This document shows positions 15,557 through 23,856 of a DNA stretch of 44,364 nucleotides, one piece after another; positions within the stretch are counted from its first letter, which is position 1; the number at the start of each line of letters is the position of its first letter. Location of the stretch: contig CADCIP010000038.1 of the NCBI GenBank assembly GCA_902801485.1, positions 1 to 44,364 on the forward strand, in the 5' to 3' direction. Source of the DNA: an uncultured Bacteroidales bacterium (lineage in GTDB: Bacteria > Bacteroidota > Bacteroidia > Bacteroidales > Bacteroidaceae). A program made the translations under genes and the position numbers. The notes beneath the pieces were generated by a model that saw nothing but the letters and a program-made list of their open reading frames with translations, did no database searches and was not told the origin of the DNA.

Positions 15557-16501
15557 ATGAAAAGGAAAATTTTGATTATGGCGGCAGGGGCGATAATGGC
15601 CTTACTCCCGATACAGGCGCAGAAGAAATTTGTCTTCACGCCCCAGTGGACAGCACAGGCCCAGTTCGCTGGCTATTATGTAGCCAAAGAGAGAGGATTC
15701 TACAAGCAGGCCGGACTTGATGTAGATATCGTTCACCCTTCAGTCACCCAGACTGCCTTATCTCGTATGCATAATAACCAGAGCCAGGCCACAACACTGA
15801 CCCTCTGTCAGGCAATGGAAATCATCGATGACGGTGTAGATGTGGTCAATATTCTTCAGACGTCGATGAATACCGGCTTGGTACTTGTATCACGTAAGGA
15901 TGAAGACCCGCTCAAGCAGCGTGGCATGAAAGTCGGTATATGGAACGCTGGCTTCGGACAATTAGCCGTTTTTATGAACGCCAAGGAGCATTTGAACTAC
16001 GAATGGGTACGCTTTGCCTCGAGCATAAACCTCTTTTTATCAGGTGCCATTGACGCCACGCTTGCCATGAGCTACAACGAGTATTATCAACTGGCACAGG
16101 CAGGCGTGAAGCTCACCAAACGTAACGTCTATCGTTTCAGCGATCACCACTACAATGTTCAGGAAGATGGTCTTTATATGAACCGCGACTATTACAACAG
16201 CCACCGCGACGAGGCCCGTCGTTTTGCAGAGGCCAGTAGGAAAGGGTGGGAGTGGGCCGCAAAACATCCCGATGAGACGCTCGATATCGTGATGGATTAT
16301 GTGCGTCGCGGACATATCGGTACCAACCGTATGCTCCAGAAGCTGATGCTCACTGAAGTGCTCCGCCTGCTGGTGGATCGCGAATCGAAGAAACGTGATT
16401 ATCGTCTGCGTCCTGACATGGTAAAGATGGCCAGCCAACTCATGTTGGAGAACAAGATGCTCAAAAAAGAAGTGAAATACGAACAGATCATAGCCAAATA
16501 G
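15557..16501 (+). CDS. Orphan THI5/NMT1-like periplasmic binding protein
   Basis: This 314-residue protein has a signal peptide (residues about 1-21, ending IQAQ) and no lipobox Cys. The core FTPQWTAQAQFAGYYVAKERGFY, split here as FTPQWTAQAQ plus FAGYYVAKERGFY, is the NMT1/THI5 (SsuA-like) fold start, normally feeding pyrimidine, taurine or nitrate importers. No permease or ATPase for import is encoded near it. It lies between the exporters and the Cache-SpoIIE phosphatase gene, 4 bases before the latter, so I infer a sensory role: presenting a ligand to the Cache domain. Transport with a distant permease is the alternative. Confidence 0.8.
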   Translation: MKRKILIMAAGAIMALLPIQAQKKFVFTPQWTAQAQFAGYYVAKERGFYKQAGLDVDIVHPSVTQTALSRMHNNQSQATTLTLCQAMEIIDDGVDVVNILQTSMNTGLVLVSRKDEDPLKQRGMKVGIWNAGFGQLAVFMNAKEHLNYEWVRFASSINLFLSGAIDATLAMSYNEYYQLAQAGVKLTKRNVYRFSDHHYNVQEDGLYMNRDYYNSHRDEARRFAEASRKGWEWAAKHPDETLDIVMDYVRRGHIGTNRMLQKLMLTEVLRLLVDRESKKRDYRLRPDMVKMASQLMLENKMLKKEVKYEQIIAK

Positions 16502-16505
16502 ACTT

Positions 16506-18443
16506 ATGAAGAATCCTCTGAAATATCTCCGTCGGTCGCTTTCCGCCAGGCTTAGCCTATGGATAGTGCTCTTCGCTACCTTCGTCTTTCTGACGGCCCT
16601 TAGCTATATGTTCTATGAGTCGCGTCGCGCCGTAAAAGAAGAGGCTATGAACAGGGCAACTCAGGTGCTTGACAATACCGTACAGCGTGTAATAAACATC
16701 CTCGACCGTGTGGAAGTGGCCACCAATAATACCGACTGGCTTCCCACCCGTCATCTCAATGCGCCCGACTCGATGTTCGTGTACTGTCGCCGTATTCTGG
16801 AGAATAATCCCGACCTTAACGGTTGCTCTATCGCTTTCGAACCATACTATTTTAAGGATCGTGGCAAGTTCTTCTCTGCTTACAGCTACAACAACGGAAA
16901 GACTATCCAAACGACTCAGGAGGGTAGTGAAAACTATAACTATTTCGTTATGGACTGGTACCAGCTCTGTAAGCTGCTTGACCGTCCCACATGGACAGAG
17001 CCTTTCATGGACTATAACCCTGACAACATCTACTCTGCGGACATGATTGCCTCCTACTGTAAACCCATGAAGGACAAAAACGGTGAATTCATAGGAACCT
17101 TCTCAGTTGATCTCTCCCTCGGCTGGCTGTCAAACACTATTTCGGCCATTAAGCCCTACCCAAATTCGTACAGTATCATGATTGGAATGGGCGGTACCTA
17201 TTTCGTTCATCCAGACACAACGAAACTCTTTTACCAGACCATCTTCACCGAGACCCTGGAAAAAAAGGATACTGCCCGCACCGCACTCGCTTATGCTATG
17301 CTGAACGGCGAGGAAGGCATGAAAAGGCTAAACTTCGACGGTGAGGACTGTTTTGTGTTCTACAAACCCCTTAGTACTACGGGGTGGAGCGTCGCTGTGG
17401 TATGTCCAGTGAGCGACATCTTCGGTGGGTATCGTGCTGTCATCGGAATCGTCATCTTTGGTATGCTGTTGATGTCATTCTTCTTCAGCCGTATCATACG
17501 GCGCGAGATAACCCCCTTGCACCATTTGGCCAAACAAGCCGAGACCATTGCTTCTGGACAGTTTGACCAGACCTTACCTGACGAAGGCCGTGTTGACGAA
17601 ATCGGACAGCTTAGTCATTCGTTCGGATACATGCAGAAGTCGTTGGTAAACTATATCGAAGAACTGAAGGATACCACCGCATCAAAGGCCGCTATCGAGA
17701 GCGAGTTACAAGTAGCCAGCGACATTCAGATGGGTATGGTGCCTCGTATCTTCCCTCCGTTCCCCAATCGCCATGACATTGACCTCTTTGCTTCGATGAC
17801 TCCCGCGAAAGAAGTGGGTGGAGACCTCTACGACTTTTTTGTACAGGACGAGCATCTCTATTTCTGTATCGGTGATGTCAGTGGCAAGGGAATTCCGGCT
17901 TCACTGTTCATGGCTGTTACGCGTAACCTCTTCCGTATTATTGCGCAGCAGGGACATGAGCCTGAGCAGATAGCTACCGAGATTAATCTCTTCCTTTCGA
18001 AGGACAACGACCGGGGTATGTTTGTCACCATGTTCATCGGTATGGTTGACCTCAAGACGGGCCGTCTCGATTTTTGCAACTGCGGTCATAATCCTCCAGT
18101 ACTGATTGGAATGGAAGATACTAAGGCCAACTTCCTGCCGATGAAGTACGTCAACCAGCCGCTTGGATTATGGGAGGACGATCCTTTCTTCGGTGAATAT
18201 ATTGATGACATCCGTGGTAAGCTGATGTTGGTATATACCGATGGATTTAATGAGGCTGAGAACCCTAAACAAGAGTTATTTGGCAATGATGCCGTCCTGA
18301 AGCTGATGTCAAACGCTGCCGACAAGACTCCGAAAGAGGTCATCAAGATGATTCAGGAGGCTGTCGAAATCCACCGCGCAGGTGCCAGTCCCAACGATGA
18401 CCTGACACTGTTGTGCCTGAGAATCAAAGAAGATAACGGATAA
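16506..18443 (+). CDS. Cache-HAMP-SpoIIE sensor phosphatase (RsbU-like)
   Basis: This 645-residue membrane sensor has a first membrane helix at about 15-36, a periplasmic Cache-type domain (about 40-300), a second helix near 310-328, a HAMP linker, and a C-terminal SpoIIE/PP2C phosphatase domain. Metal-binding motifs are intact: GGDLYD near 437, GDVSGKG near 456, YTDGFNE near 577 and NDDLTLL near 630. It should dephosphorylate the STAS protein encoded at 10076 when its periplasmic domain senses a ligand, releasing the partner of the kinase. Being in the export operon, it makes the system self-contained. The ligand could be the exported peptide or something bound by the THI5-like protein; both are guesses. 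Confidence 0.88.
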   Translation: MKNPLKYLRRSLSARLSLWIVLFATFVFLTALSYMFYESRRAVKEEAMNRATQVLDNTVQRVINILDRVEVATNNTDWLPTRHLNAPDSMFVYCRRILENNPDLNGCSIAFEPYYFKDRGKFFSAYSYNNGKTIQTTQEGSENYNYFVMDWYQLCKLLDRPTWTEPFMDYNPDNIYSADMIASYCKPMKDKNGEFIGTFSVDLSLGWLSNTISAIKPYPNSYSIMIGMGGTYFVHPDTTKLFYQTIFTETLEKKDTARTALAYAMLNGEEGMKRLNFDGEDCFVFYKPLSTTGWSVAVVCPVSDIFGGYRAVIGIVIFGMLLMSFFFSRIIRREITPLHHLAKQAETIASGQFDQTLPDEGRVDEIGQLSHSFGYMQKSLVNYIEELKDTTASKAAIESELQVASDIQMGMVPRIFPPFPNRHDIDLFASMTPAKEVGGDLYDFFVQDEHLYFCIGDVSGKGIPASLFMAVTRNLFRIIAQQGHEPEQIATEINLFLSKDNDRGMFVTMFIGMVDLKTGRLDFCNCGHNPPVLIGMEDTKANFLPMKYVNQPLGLWEDDPFFGEYIDDIRGKLMLVYTDGFNEAENPKQELFGNDAVLKLMSNAADKTPKEVIKMIQEAVEIHRAGASPNDDLTLLCLRIKEDNG

Positions 18444-18456
18444 GGAGGTTTACTGT

Positions 18457-19344
18457 ATGAAGAAAGTGATGATATTCATGGCCGTAGCTGCACTGACAGC
18501 AGGCTGCGGCAGAGGGCAGTCAGAAAAAAATACCGCTGAGAACGATTCCGTACATACAACTATGACAGATTCGGTTGTTAAGTCTGCAAGTAACTCAGTC
18601 CGGCAAGAGAAGTCGCTGCCCGAAGGAAATGTCACGAGCACTATGGGAAAAGTTGTTTCTGAGCATTTTGCTGACTTGTCGTTCGAGACAGCTCTGCCTA
18701 TCAAGTGTGTTTTAGTCCGTAATGGTCAGCATGTTCGTCGCGGCCAGGTTTTGGCCCAGCTTGACCAGTTCAAGCTCCGTAATGCTGTTGACCAGCAGGA
18801 ACGTGCTATCGAACAGGCTCAACTTCAAATAGAGCAGGCTCAACTGCAGATGAAGGACGTAATCATCGCCCAAGGATATGATCCCGACAAGATGGCACAA
18901 GTGCCCGCCAACGTGTTGCACAATGCCGATGTGAAGTCCGGCTATGCCCTTTCCAAGAATCAGCTGGCCTCAGCACAGACCAAGCTTGAAGCCGCCCGGC
19001 ATGAACTTCGAAACTGTGTGCTTACTGCCCCCTTCGACGGCGTGGTAGCTAATGTCACTGTGCAGGCACATCAGTTAGCTCAGGCCGGACAGCCTGTCTG
19101 CAGAATTATTGCTTCGGATGAGATGGCTGTAGAGTTTCGCGTGATGGAGGCCGACCTCTGTCGTTATCAACTCGGGTCGGCAGTGTATGTCATCCCTATT
19201 GCCAACAAGTCGCAGCATTTTTCCGGGACTGTCAGTGAAATTAATCCCATAGTAGATAAGCAAGGGGCACTTACCATCCGTGCCCGCCTCTCCAAAACTG
19301 CCGAACTTTTCGACGGCATGAACGTGGAAGTCATTCTGAAATAG
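18457..19344 (+). CDS. Periplasmic adaptor lipoprotein (membrane fusion protein)
   Basis: This 295-residue protein has a lipoprotein signal with Cys17 (ALTAGCGRG). It has lipoyl halves (KCVLVRNGQHVRRGQVLAQL and LTAPFDGVVANV) flanking a coiled-coil hairpin of about 90 residues rich in Gln, Glu and Ala, then a beta-barrel part. It resembles RND-type adaptors but no RND pump is encoded. The TolC gene follows after 3 bases. I infer that it bridges the export machine to TolC, complementing the hairpin-less HlyD adaptor encoded at 10385. Confidence 0.85.
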   Translation: MKKVMIFMAVAALTAGCGRGQSEKNTAENDSVHTTMTDSVVKSASNSVRQEKSLPEGNVTSTMGKVVSEHFADLSFETALPIKCVLVRNGQHVRRGQVLAQLDQFKLRNAVDQQERAIEQAQLQIEQAQLQMKDVIIAQGYDPDKMAQVPANVLHNADVKSGYALSKNQLASAQTKLEAARHELRNCVLTAPFDGVVANVTVQAHQLAQAGQPVCRIIASDEMAVEFRVMEADLCRYQLGSAVYVIPIANKSQHFSGTVSEINPIVDKQGALTIRARLSKTAELFDGMNVEVILK

Positions 19345-19347
19345 CTT

Positions 19348-20796
19348 ATGAGACGGATTTTCATTCTTGCTTTCTTTGCTGTAATTACCGCCTCGGCGCA
19401 ACAGCAAGTCGTGTTAGACCTTGACCGAACGGTACGGTTGGCAACCGATAGCTCTCTGTCGGCGCAAAAGTATCAGAGTGTCTATAATGTCTCTCGCTAT
19501 AAGTACTTGTCGTGGCGGGCATCTCGCAAAATTCAGTTTTCGCTTGAATCTACTCCTGTAATGTATGAACGTTACATGACCAGACGTTATCTGTCCAACG
19601 AGGACATCGACGTGTATCGTCAGCAACGGATGTTCTATTCACAGGCAGGAATTACTGCCACGCAGATCATAGAACCCTTGGGTGGACATATATATGGTTC
19701 CACACAGTTAGGCTTTCTCCGTACTTTCGGCGATCAGAACCAGACGCAGGTTATGACCGTCCCCATTTCTGTGGGATACAAGCAGGACTTGCTTTTCTAT
19801 AACCCCTTGAAATGGGCCAAGAAAATCGAGCCTCTCAAGTTGGCTCGTGCAGAAAAGGAACGCGCTTATGGTATTGAGACCGCATCAGAGGAGGCTGTTG
19901 CTAAGTTTTTTGCCCTTGCCCTTGCTCAGGATCAGCTACGGATGGCCGAGGAATATCTGGCCTCATGCGACACTATTTATGCAATTGGAGAGAAACGCTA
20001 TAAGATTGCCAGCATCCCGAAGGCTGAACTAAGCATCTTAGAACTTCAGAAAACTAATGCCCGCACAACCCTTGCCAATGCCCGTATTGCCCGTAACCGG
20101 GCTGCTCAGGAATTAGCAGCTTATCTTGGAATGGACAGACAGACGGAGATCGAACTCATCATTCCCTCGGTGGTTAACATGCTACATATAGATGTGTCAG
20201 AGGCTATCATGCAGGCTCGTGCAAACAATCCGAAGTATTTGAGCAGCCAGCAGGCGATTGCCGAGGCTCGTCGTGAGGCTGAGCGTGCCAAGGTAGAGAA
20301 GAAATTAAGTTTGAGCCTGGATGCCAGCATTGGTCTGAACCAGGTGGCCGACAACTTTCCCGATGCCTACAGACATCTGCTTACACAGGACAAGGCCACA
20401 ATTACTCTCTCTGTACCTATCAAGGACTGGGGAAAACGCAAGAACGCTTGGCTCGCAGCCCGCAGTAATGTAGATGCAGCCGAGAGCGCAGGAAATGAGA
20501 CGGCCCGCGACACAGAACTTGAAATCGCACAAACAGTAGCCGACTTCAACGAGCGTCAGGATATTGTTGAAACTTCACGTCAGGCCCTTACCATTGCTGA
20601 GGATGCTTATGGCCAGACGCTCCAGCGTTTCATCCGTGCTCAAGCTAATGCCTATGACCTTTCACTGGCCCAAAGCCATTGGCAGACCGCCAGGCAGAAT
20701 CAGATTGCTTCACTCAAAAACTACTGGTTGGCCTATTACCATTTGCGTCGTCTGACCCTCTACGACTATCAGCGCCATGAACCTATTACTCACTGA
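19348..20796 (+). CDS. TolC-family outer-membrane channel protein
   Basis: This 482-residue protein has a signal peptide (about 1-18, ending ASAQ) and the internally repeated helical pattern of TolC-like outer membrane efflux proteins, with long amphipathic helices (AEARREAERAKVEKKLSLSL, and the ETSRQALTIAEDAYGQTL region near the end). Two about 200-residue halves are visible. It provides the outer-membrane exit for the peptides. It is the last gene of the operon and overlaps the convergent lpxH gene by 7 bases; no terminator is visible there. Confidence 0.88.
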   Translation: MRRIFILAFFAVITASAQQQVVLDLDRTVRLATDSSLSAQKYQSVYNVSRYKYLSWRASRKIQFSLESTPVMYERYMTRRYLSNEDIDVYRQQRMFYSQAGITATQIIEPLGGHIYGSTQLGFLRTFGDQNQTQVMTVPISVGYKQDLLFYNPLKWAKKIEPLKLARAEKERAYGIETASEEAVAKFFALALAQDQLRMAEEYLASCDTIYAIGEKRYKIASIPKAELSILELQKTNARTTLANARIARNRAAQELAAYLGMDRQTEIELIIPSVVNMLHIDVSEAIMQARANNPKYLSSQQAIAEARREAERAKVEKKLSLSLDASIGLNQVADNFPDAYRHLLTQDKATITLSVPIKDWGKRKNAWLAARSNVDAAESAGNETARDTELEIAQTVADFNERQDIVETSRQALTIAEDAYGQTLQRFIRAQANAYDLSLAQSHWQTARQNQIASLKNYWLAYYHLRRLTLYDYQRHEPITH

Positions 20797-21554
20797 CAGT
20801 AATTTTTTAGCGTTATCCCGCCATCAGAGAACTCCGCATAAGTGAATTGCGTTATCCAGTCGCCAAGGATGAGAAGACGGTTCTGGCGGGTGAGCATAAG
20901 GTCCAGTTCGATATGCCGATGCCCGAAGATGAAATAATCTACCTCGGGGTGTTCCTTCAGATATTTTTTTGCAAAAAGGACAAGATGCTCTTTGTCTTCA
21001 CCCATATAGGGAGGGTCGCTGCACTGGAAATCCTCTGATGAGGTGTGCTTGAGACGGCTGTGCTTGGCCCATTCCAAGCCAAAGGCCATTCCGATGTCGG
21101 GATGCAACCAACGGAATGCCCATTGGCAGAGTCTGTTATGGAAGATGTAGCGAAGGAGGCGGAATGACTTGCTTTCGTCGCCCAGCCCGTCGCCATGAGC
21201 CATGAAGAAATTTTTACCTTTTATGTTAATGGTTTCGGGACCATAGTGCATGATAATGCCGCATTCCTTGGTGAGATAGTCCTTGCACCAGATGTCGTGA
21301 TTGCCAGTAAAGAAGTGGACGGCAATACCCATATCGGTTAGCTCTGAGAGTTTGCCAAGAAGACGGGTGTAGCCCTTGGGGACCACATTCTTGTACTCGA
21401 ACCAGAAATCGAACAGGTCGCCCAGAATATAGATGCTTTCAGCCTGAGTCTTTATCTCGTCGAGGAAACGACACAGGTGCTTCTCCTGTTCTCTGGAGTT
21501 AGGGATAGCCCGGCTTCCCAGATGTGCATCGCTTATGAAATAAATCTTTTTCAA
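20790..21554 (-). CDS. lpxH: UDP-2,3-diacylglucosamine diphosphatase
   Basis: This 254-residue protein is a calcineurin-type metallophosphoesterase with all expected metal-binding motifs in order: SDAHLG (7-12), GDLFDFW (about 45-51), GNHD, AHGDG and FGHRH near residue 215. It cleaves UDP-diacyl-GlcN to lipid X in lipid A synthesis, at the inner face of the cytoplasmic membrane. It is the last gene of a minus-strand group (phosphopantetheinyl transferase to LpxH) and is separated from the SufT-like gene by 83 bases that contain a 7-bp tandem repeat. Its 3' end overlaps the tolC-like gene. Confidence 0.88.
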   Translation of the reverse strand: MKKIYFISDAHLGSRAIPNSREQEKHLCRFLDEIKTQAESIYILGDLFDFWFEYKNVVPKGYTRLLGKLSELTDMGIAVHFFTGNHDIWCKDYLTKECGIIMHYGPETINIKGKNFFMAHGDGLGDESKSFRLLRYIFHNRLCQWAFRWLHPDIGMAFGLEWAKHSRLKHTSSEDFQCSDPPYMGEDKEHLVLFAKKYLKEHPEVDYFIFGHRHIELDLMLTRQNRLLILGDWITQFTYAEFSDGGITLKNYCQ

Positions 21555-21557
21555 AGT

Positions 21558-21592
21558 GTTTACCGTTTACCGTTTACCGTTTACTGTTTACC
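21558..21592. repeat. 7-bp tandem repeat (GTTTACC type)
   Basis: Five units of GTTTACC, the fourth being GTTTACT, lie 4 bases upstream of the lpxH start (minus strand). On the lpxH mRNA the units read GGTAAAC, right where a ribosome binding site would be expected. Confidence 0.85.
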
Positions 21593-21637
21593 GTTGAGCG
21601 ATTAACGAATAATTTTCGATTTGAGAAATTCTTCACT

Positions 21638-21955
21638 TTAAAGGAATCCCAACTCAACCTTAGCCTCCTCACTCATCATGTCCTTGTTCCATTCGGGTTC
21701 AAAGACCAGTTGGACATCCACTTTGTTGATTCCAGAAATAGTCTCCAATTTCTGACGTACATCCTCAAGGATGAAATCAGCCGCGGGGCAGTTTGGGGCT
21801 GTGAGCGTCATATCTACGGACAGTTCCGTAGCATCATCATTCAATTCTATACGGTAGATGAGGCCCAGGTCGTATATATTGACGGGTATTTCGGGGTCAT
21901 AGACGGTACGCAGGACCTCTATTACACGTTCTTGTATATGTAATGTATCATTCAT
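21638..21955 (-). CDS. MIP18/SufT family Fe-S assembly protein
   Basis: This 105-residue protein is a DUF59/MIP18 family member: VYDPEIPVNIYDLGLIY is the family's opening signature, and TAPNCPAADFI contains the conserved Cys. The family helps insert or mature iron-sulfur clusters. Its start overlaps the radC stop by 4 bases (ATGA type), which indicates coupled translation. It has no signal peptide and is cytoplasmic. Confidence 0.88.
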   Translation of the reverse strand: MNDTLHIQERVIEVLRTVYDPEIPVNIYDLGLIYRIELNDDATELSVDMTLTAPNCPAADFILEDVRQKLETISGINKVDVQLVFEPEWNKDMMSEEAKVELGFL

Positions 21956-22632
21956 AATTTACCTTGTTCTGTGTAGCTGTAATATTTATCATCCGAGACA
22001 ATGAGGTGGTCCAGGAATTTGATACCCATAGTCTGACAGGCTTTTCGGGTTCTTTCCGTCAGGTTGTCATCTTCTCTGCTGGGATTGAGGTTCCCGCTTG
22101 GATGATTGTGACATAGTATGACGCTTGTAGCCTGGGACAGAAGGGCATGGCGGAGCAGCTCCCTGATATCGACGGAAGCGCCTACCAAGCCACCATGGCT
22201 GAGCATCACACTATTGATAATCTCCAGGTGATTGTTCAGCATCAGCAGATGACATTCTTCGACGGTAAGGTCCTGCATCCTGGGGCGGAAATAAAGAAAA
22301 GCATCCTTGGTCTCGGATATTTTCTGGCGCGGTTGCAGATCTTCCTTCAGTCGTTCGTTGGCCAACTGGCAGGCGGCCAGAACAGTAATAGCCTTCGCTT
22401 TTCCCATCCCTTTGTAGCGGGTCAGATCTTCGACGGTAGCCTTGCCCAAGAGCTTCAGGCTATCGTTATAATCATTCAGTATCTCGCGCATCATCTCCAC
22501 GGCACTCTTCCCAGGGATGCCGCTTCCCACCAAGATGGCTAATAACTCTGCCTTGCTCAGTACGGTGGCTCCGTGAGCTTCCATCTTCTCGCGTGGCCGG
22601 TCGTCTAATGCCCAAGTCTTTATACTTTCCAT
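21952..22632 (-). CDS. radC: RadC-family JAB-domain protein
   Basis: This 226-residue protein has the N-terminal helix-hairpin-helix part (DLTRYKGMGKAKAITVLAA) and a C-terminal JAB/MPN domain with the metal motif CHNHPSG followed by PSREDD, as well as SHGG. RadC proteins are widespread; the name reflects an old DNA-repair link, and the true activity is not known. It is a full-length member. It lies 44 bases after the glycosyltransferase gene, a gap that contains a GC-rich palindrome, and overlaps the SufT-like gene. Confidence 0.9.
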   Translation of the reverse strand: MESIKTWALDDRPREKMEAHGATVLSKAELLAILVGSGIPGKSAVEMMREILNDYNDSLKLLGKATVEDLTRYKGMGKAKAITVLAACQLANERLKEDLQPRQKISETKDAFLYFRPRMQDLTVEECHLLMLNNHLEIINSVMLSHGGLVGASVDIRELLRHALLSQATSVILCHNHPSGNLNPSREDDNLTERTRKACQTMGIKFLDHLIVSDDKYYSYTEQGKL

Positions 22633-22651
22633 CGTTTACTTATAATTCATT

Positions 22652-22679
22652 CCCCCTAAAGGGGGATAGGGGGTCTTTA
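22652..22679. repeat. GC-rich palindromic repeat, copy 1
   Basis: CCCCCTAAAGGGGGATAGGG followed by GGTCT. The CCCCCTAAAGGGGG core is a perfect palindrome. It lies between the glycosyltransferase and radC genes. Related copies are at 23901, 29029 and 29114. Confidence 0.75.
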
Positions 22680-23792
22680 CTTATAGAAATTATTTTTGAA
22701 AGCCTGCAGTTCCTCGTTTCTGCCACAGACACATCTCAGCCACCAGGCCCGAAGGAATCCTGTGCCATAACCGATGAGCTGAATGAAACTCGCCCAAATA
22801 GACAGGAAACCTATCTTTATGCTCTTGTTGCTGAAACTGCTGTCGATAAATATGATGGTGGAGAAAAGAATCAGCGGAAGCAGGAATAATAACATTCCGC
22901 CGATGCCAAAGATGATGCAAACCATCGGACCGATAACGCAACCAGGCTTTGGCGCACTCCACAAAGCAATAAAGCCTAATACGGTAAGAATCAGGAACAG
23001 TAAGGCCATCAGCAGGCAGGCAAAGGTTCCCAATGTGAAAAACATGGGTAACAGATGAACCAGCTTCAGGGTGCCGGGATGGCGCTTCATCAGGTTAATG
23101 CGGGCAATGCCGCTGTTATGAACCTGCTTGAAGAACTTCTTGAAATCCGTTCTGCGCTTGTGCCATACCCATGCCTCGGGGAAGAGTCGGCAACATGCTC
23201 CGCTCTTGTAGATGCGTATGCTGAAATCGATGTCTTCGCCAAATCGCATTTCAGAGAAACCGCCCAGCTGCTGGTAGAGCGTCCTGCGGATACCCATATT
23301 AAAGGAACGGGGATAGAACTTCTTGTCCATCTGTTTCTTGCCGCCGCGTATGCCACCGGTAGTGAAGAAGGACGTCATACTATAGTTAATGGCCTTCTGC
23401 ACATCGGAAAAACTCTCGTGGGCACGGTCGGGACCGCCAAAAGCGTCAACTTGAATTGAGAATTGAGAATTGAGAATTGAGAGTTGTTCTTCAATAGATT
23501 GAAGATAACCGGGAGGGAGGACTACGTCGCTGTCAAGGACAATGACGAACTCCCCTTGACTGCGTTCTACTCCGTAGTTACGCGTCTGTCCGGGACCGCT
23601 ATTAGGCTTGGTGAAATATTTCAGGTTCAGGCGGTCGGCATACTTCTCTACCACCTCTTGGCAGGGAATATCCGACCCGTCTTCTACTATCACTACCTCA
23701 AAGTCCTTGAAGGTCTGGGTAGTCAGGCTTTGCAGCAGTTCGTCCACCTCATCGGGGCGGTTATATACAGGAATGATAATTGAGTATTTCAT
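22677..23792 (-). CDS. Family 2 glycosyltransferase, membrane-anchored
   Basis: This 371-residue protein starts with the GT2 signature (YSIIIPVYNRPDEVDELLQS), has VVIVEDGSD (about 33-41) and the metal/nucleotide motif VLDSDVVLPPG (about 89-99), then FGEDIDFSIRI as the acceptor-side Glu-Asp motif. Three to four membrane helices fill about residues 245-345. It probably adds sugars to a lipid-linked or surface glycan. An in-frame 7-bp repeat inserts LSILNSQFSIQ before the conserved DAFGGPD segment. The stop coincides with the edge of a GC-rich repeat. The nearest upstream promoter is at 23813-23843. Confidence 0.85.
   Translation of the reverse strand: MKYSIIIPVYNRPDEVDELLQSLTTQTFKDFEVVIVEDGSDIPCQEVVEKYADRLNLKYFTKPNSGPGQTRNYGVERSQGEFVIVLDSDVVLPPGYLQSIEEQLSILNSQFSIQVDAFGGPDRAHESFSDVQKAINYSMTSFFTTGGIRGGKKQMDKKFYPRSFNMGIRRTLYQQLGGFSEMRFGEDIDFSIRIYKSGACCRLFPEAWVWHKRRTDFKKFFKQVHNSGIARINLMKRHPGTLKLVHLLPMFFTLGTFACLLMALLFLILTVLGFIALWSAPKPGCVIGPMVCIIFGIGGMLLFLLPLILFSTIIFIDSSFSNKSIKIGFLSIWASFIQLIGYGTGFLRAWWLRCVCGRNEELQAFKNNFYK
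23451..23485. repeat. 7-bp tandem repeat inside glycosyltransferase gene
   Basis: Five 7-bp units (TTGAATT, GAGAATT three times, GAGAGTT). On the coding strand they read as AATTCTC units and encode LSILNSQFSIQ, an insertion before the conserved DAFGGPD. The same type of repeat encodes LSTLNSQL in hisS at 42987. Confidence 0.85.
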
Positions 23793-23812
23793 TTATCGGT
23801 ACAATTTGAGCA

Positions 23813-23843
23813 CAAAAGTAGTGCTTTTTCTGGAAACATCAAA
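23813..23843 (-). promoter_or_regulatory. Promoter of the glycosyltransferase-radC-sufT-lpxH group
   Basis: On the minus strand TTTG (complement 23840-23843) and TACTTTTG (complement 23813-23820) are 19 bases apart, an ideal Bacteroidetes promoter, 20 bases before the glycosyltransferase start. Confidence 0.7.
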
Positions 23844-23856
23844 ATGGATTGCCACC

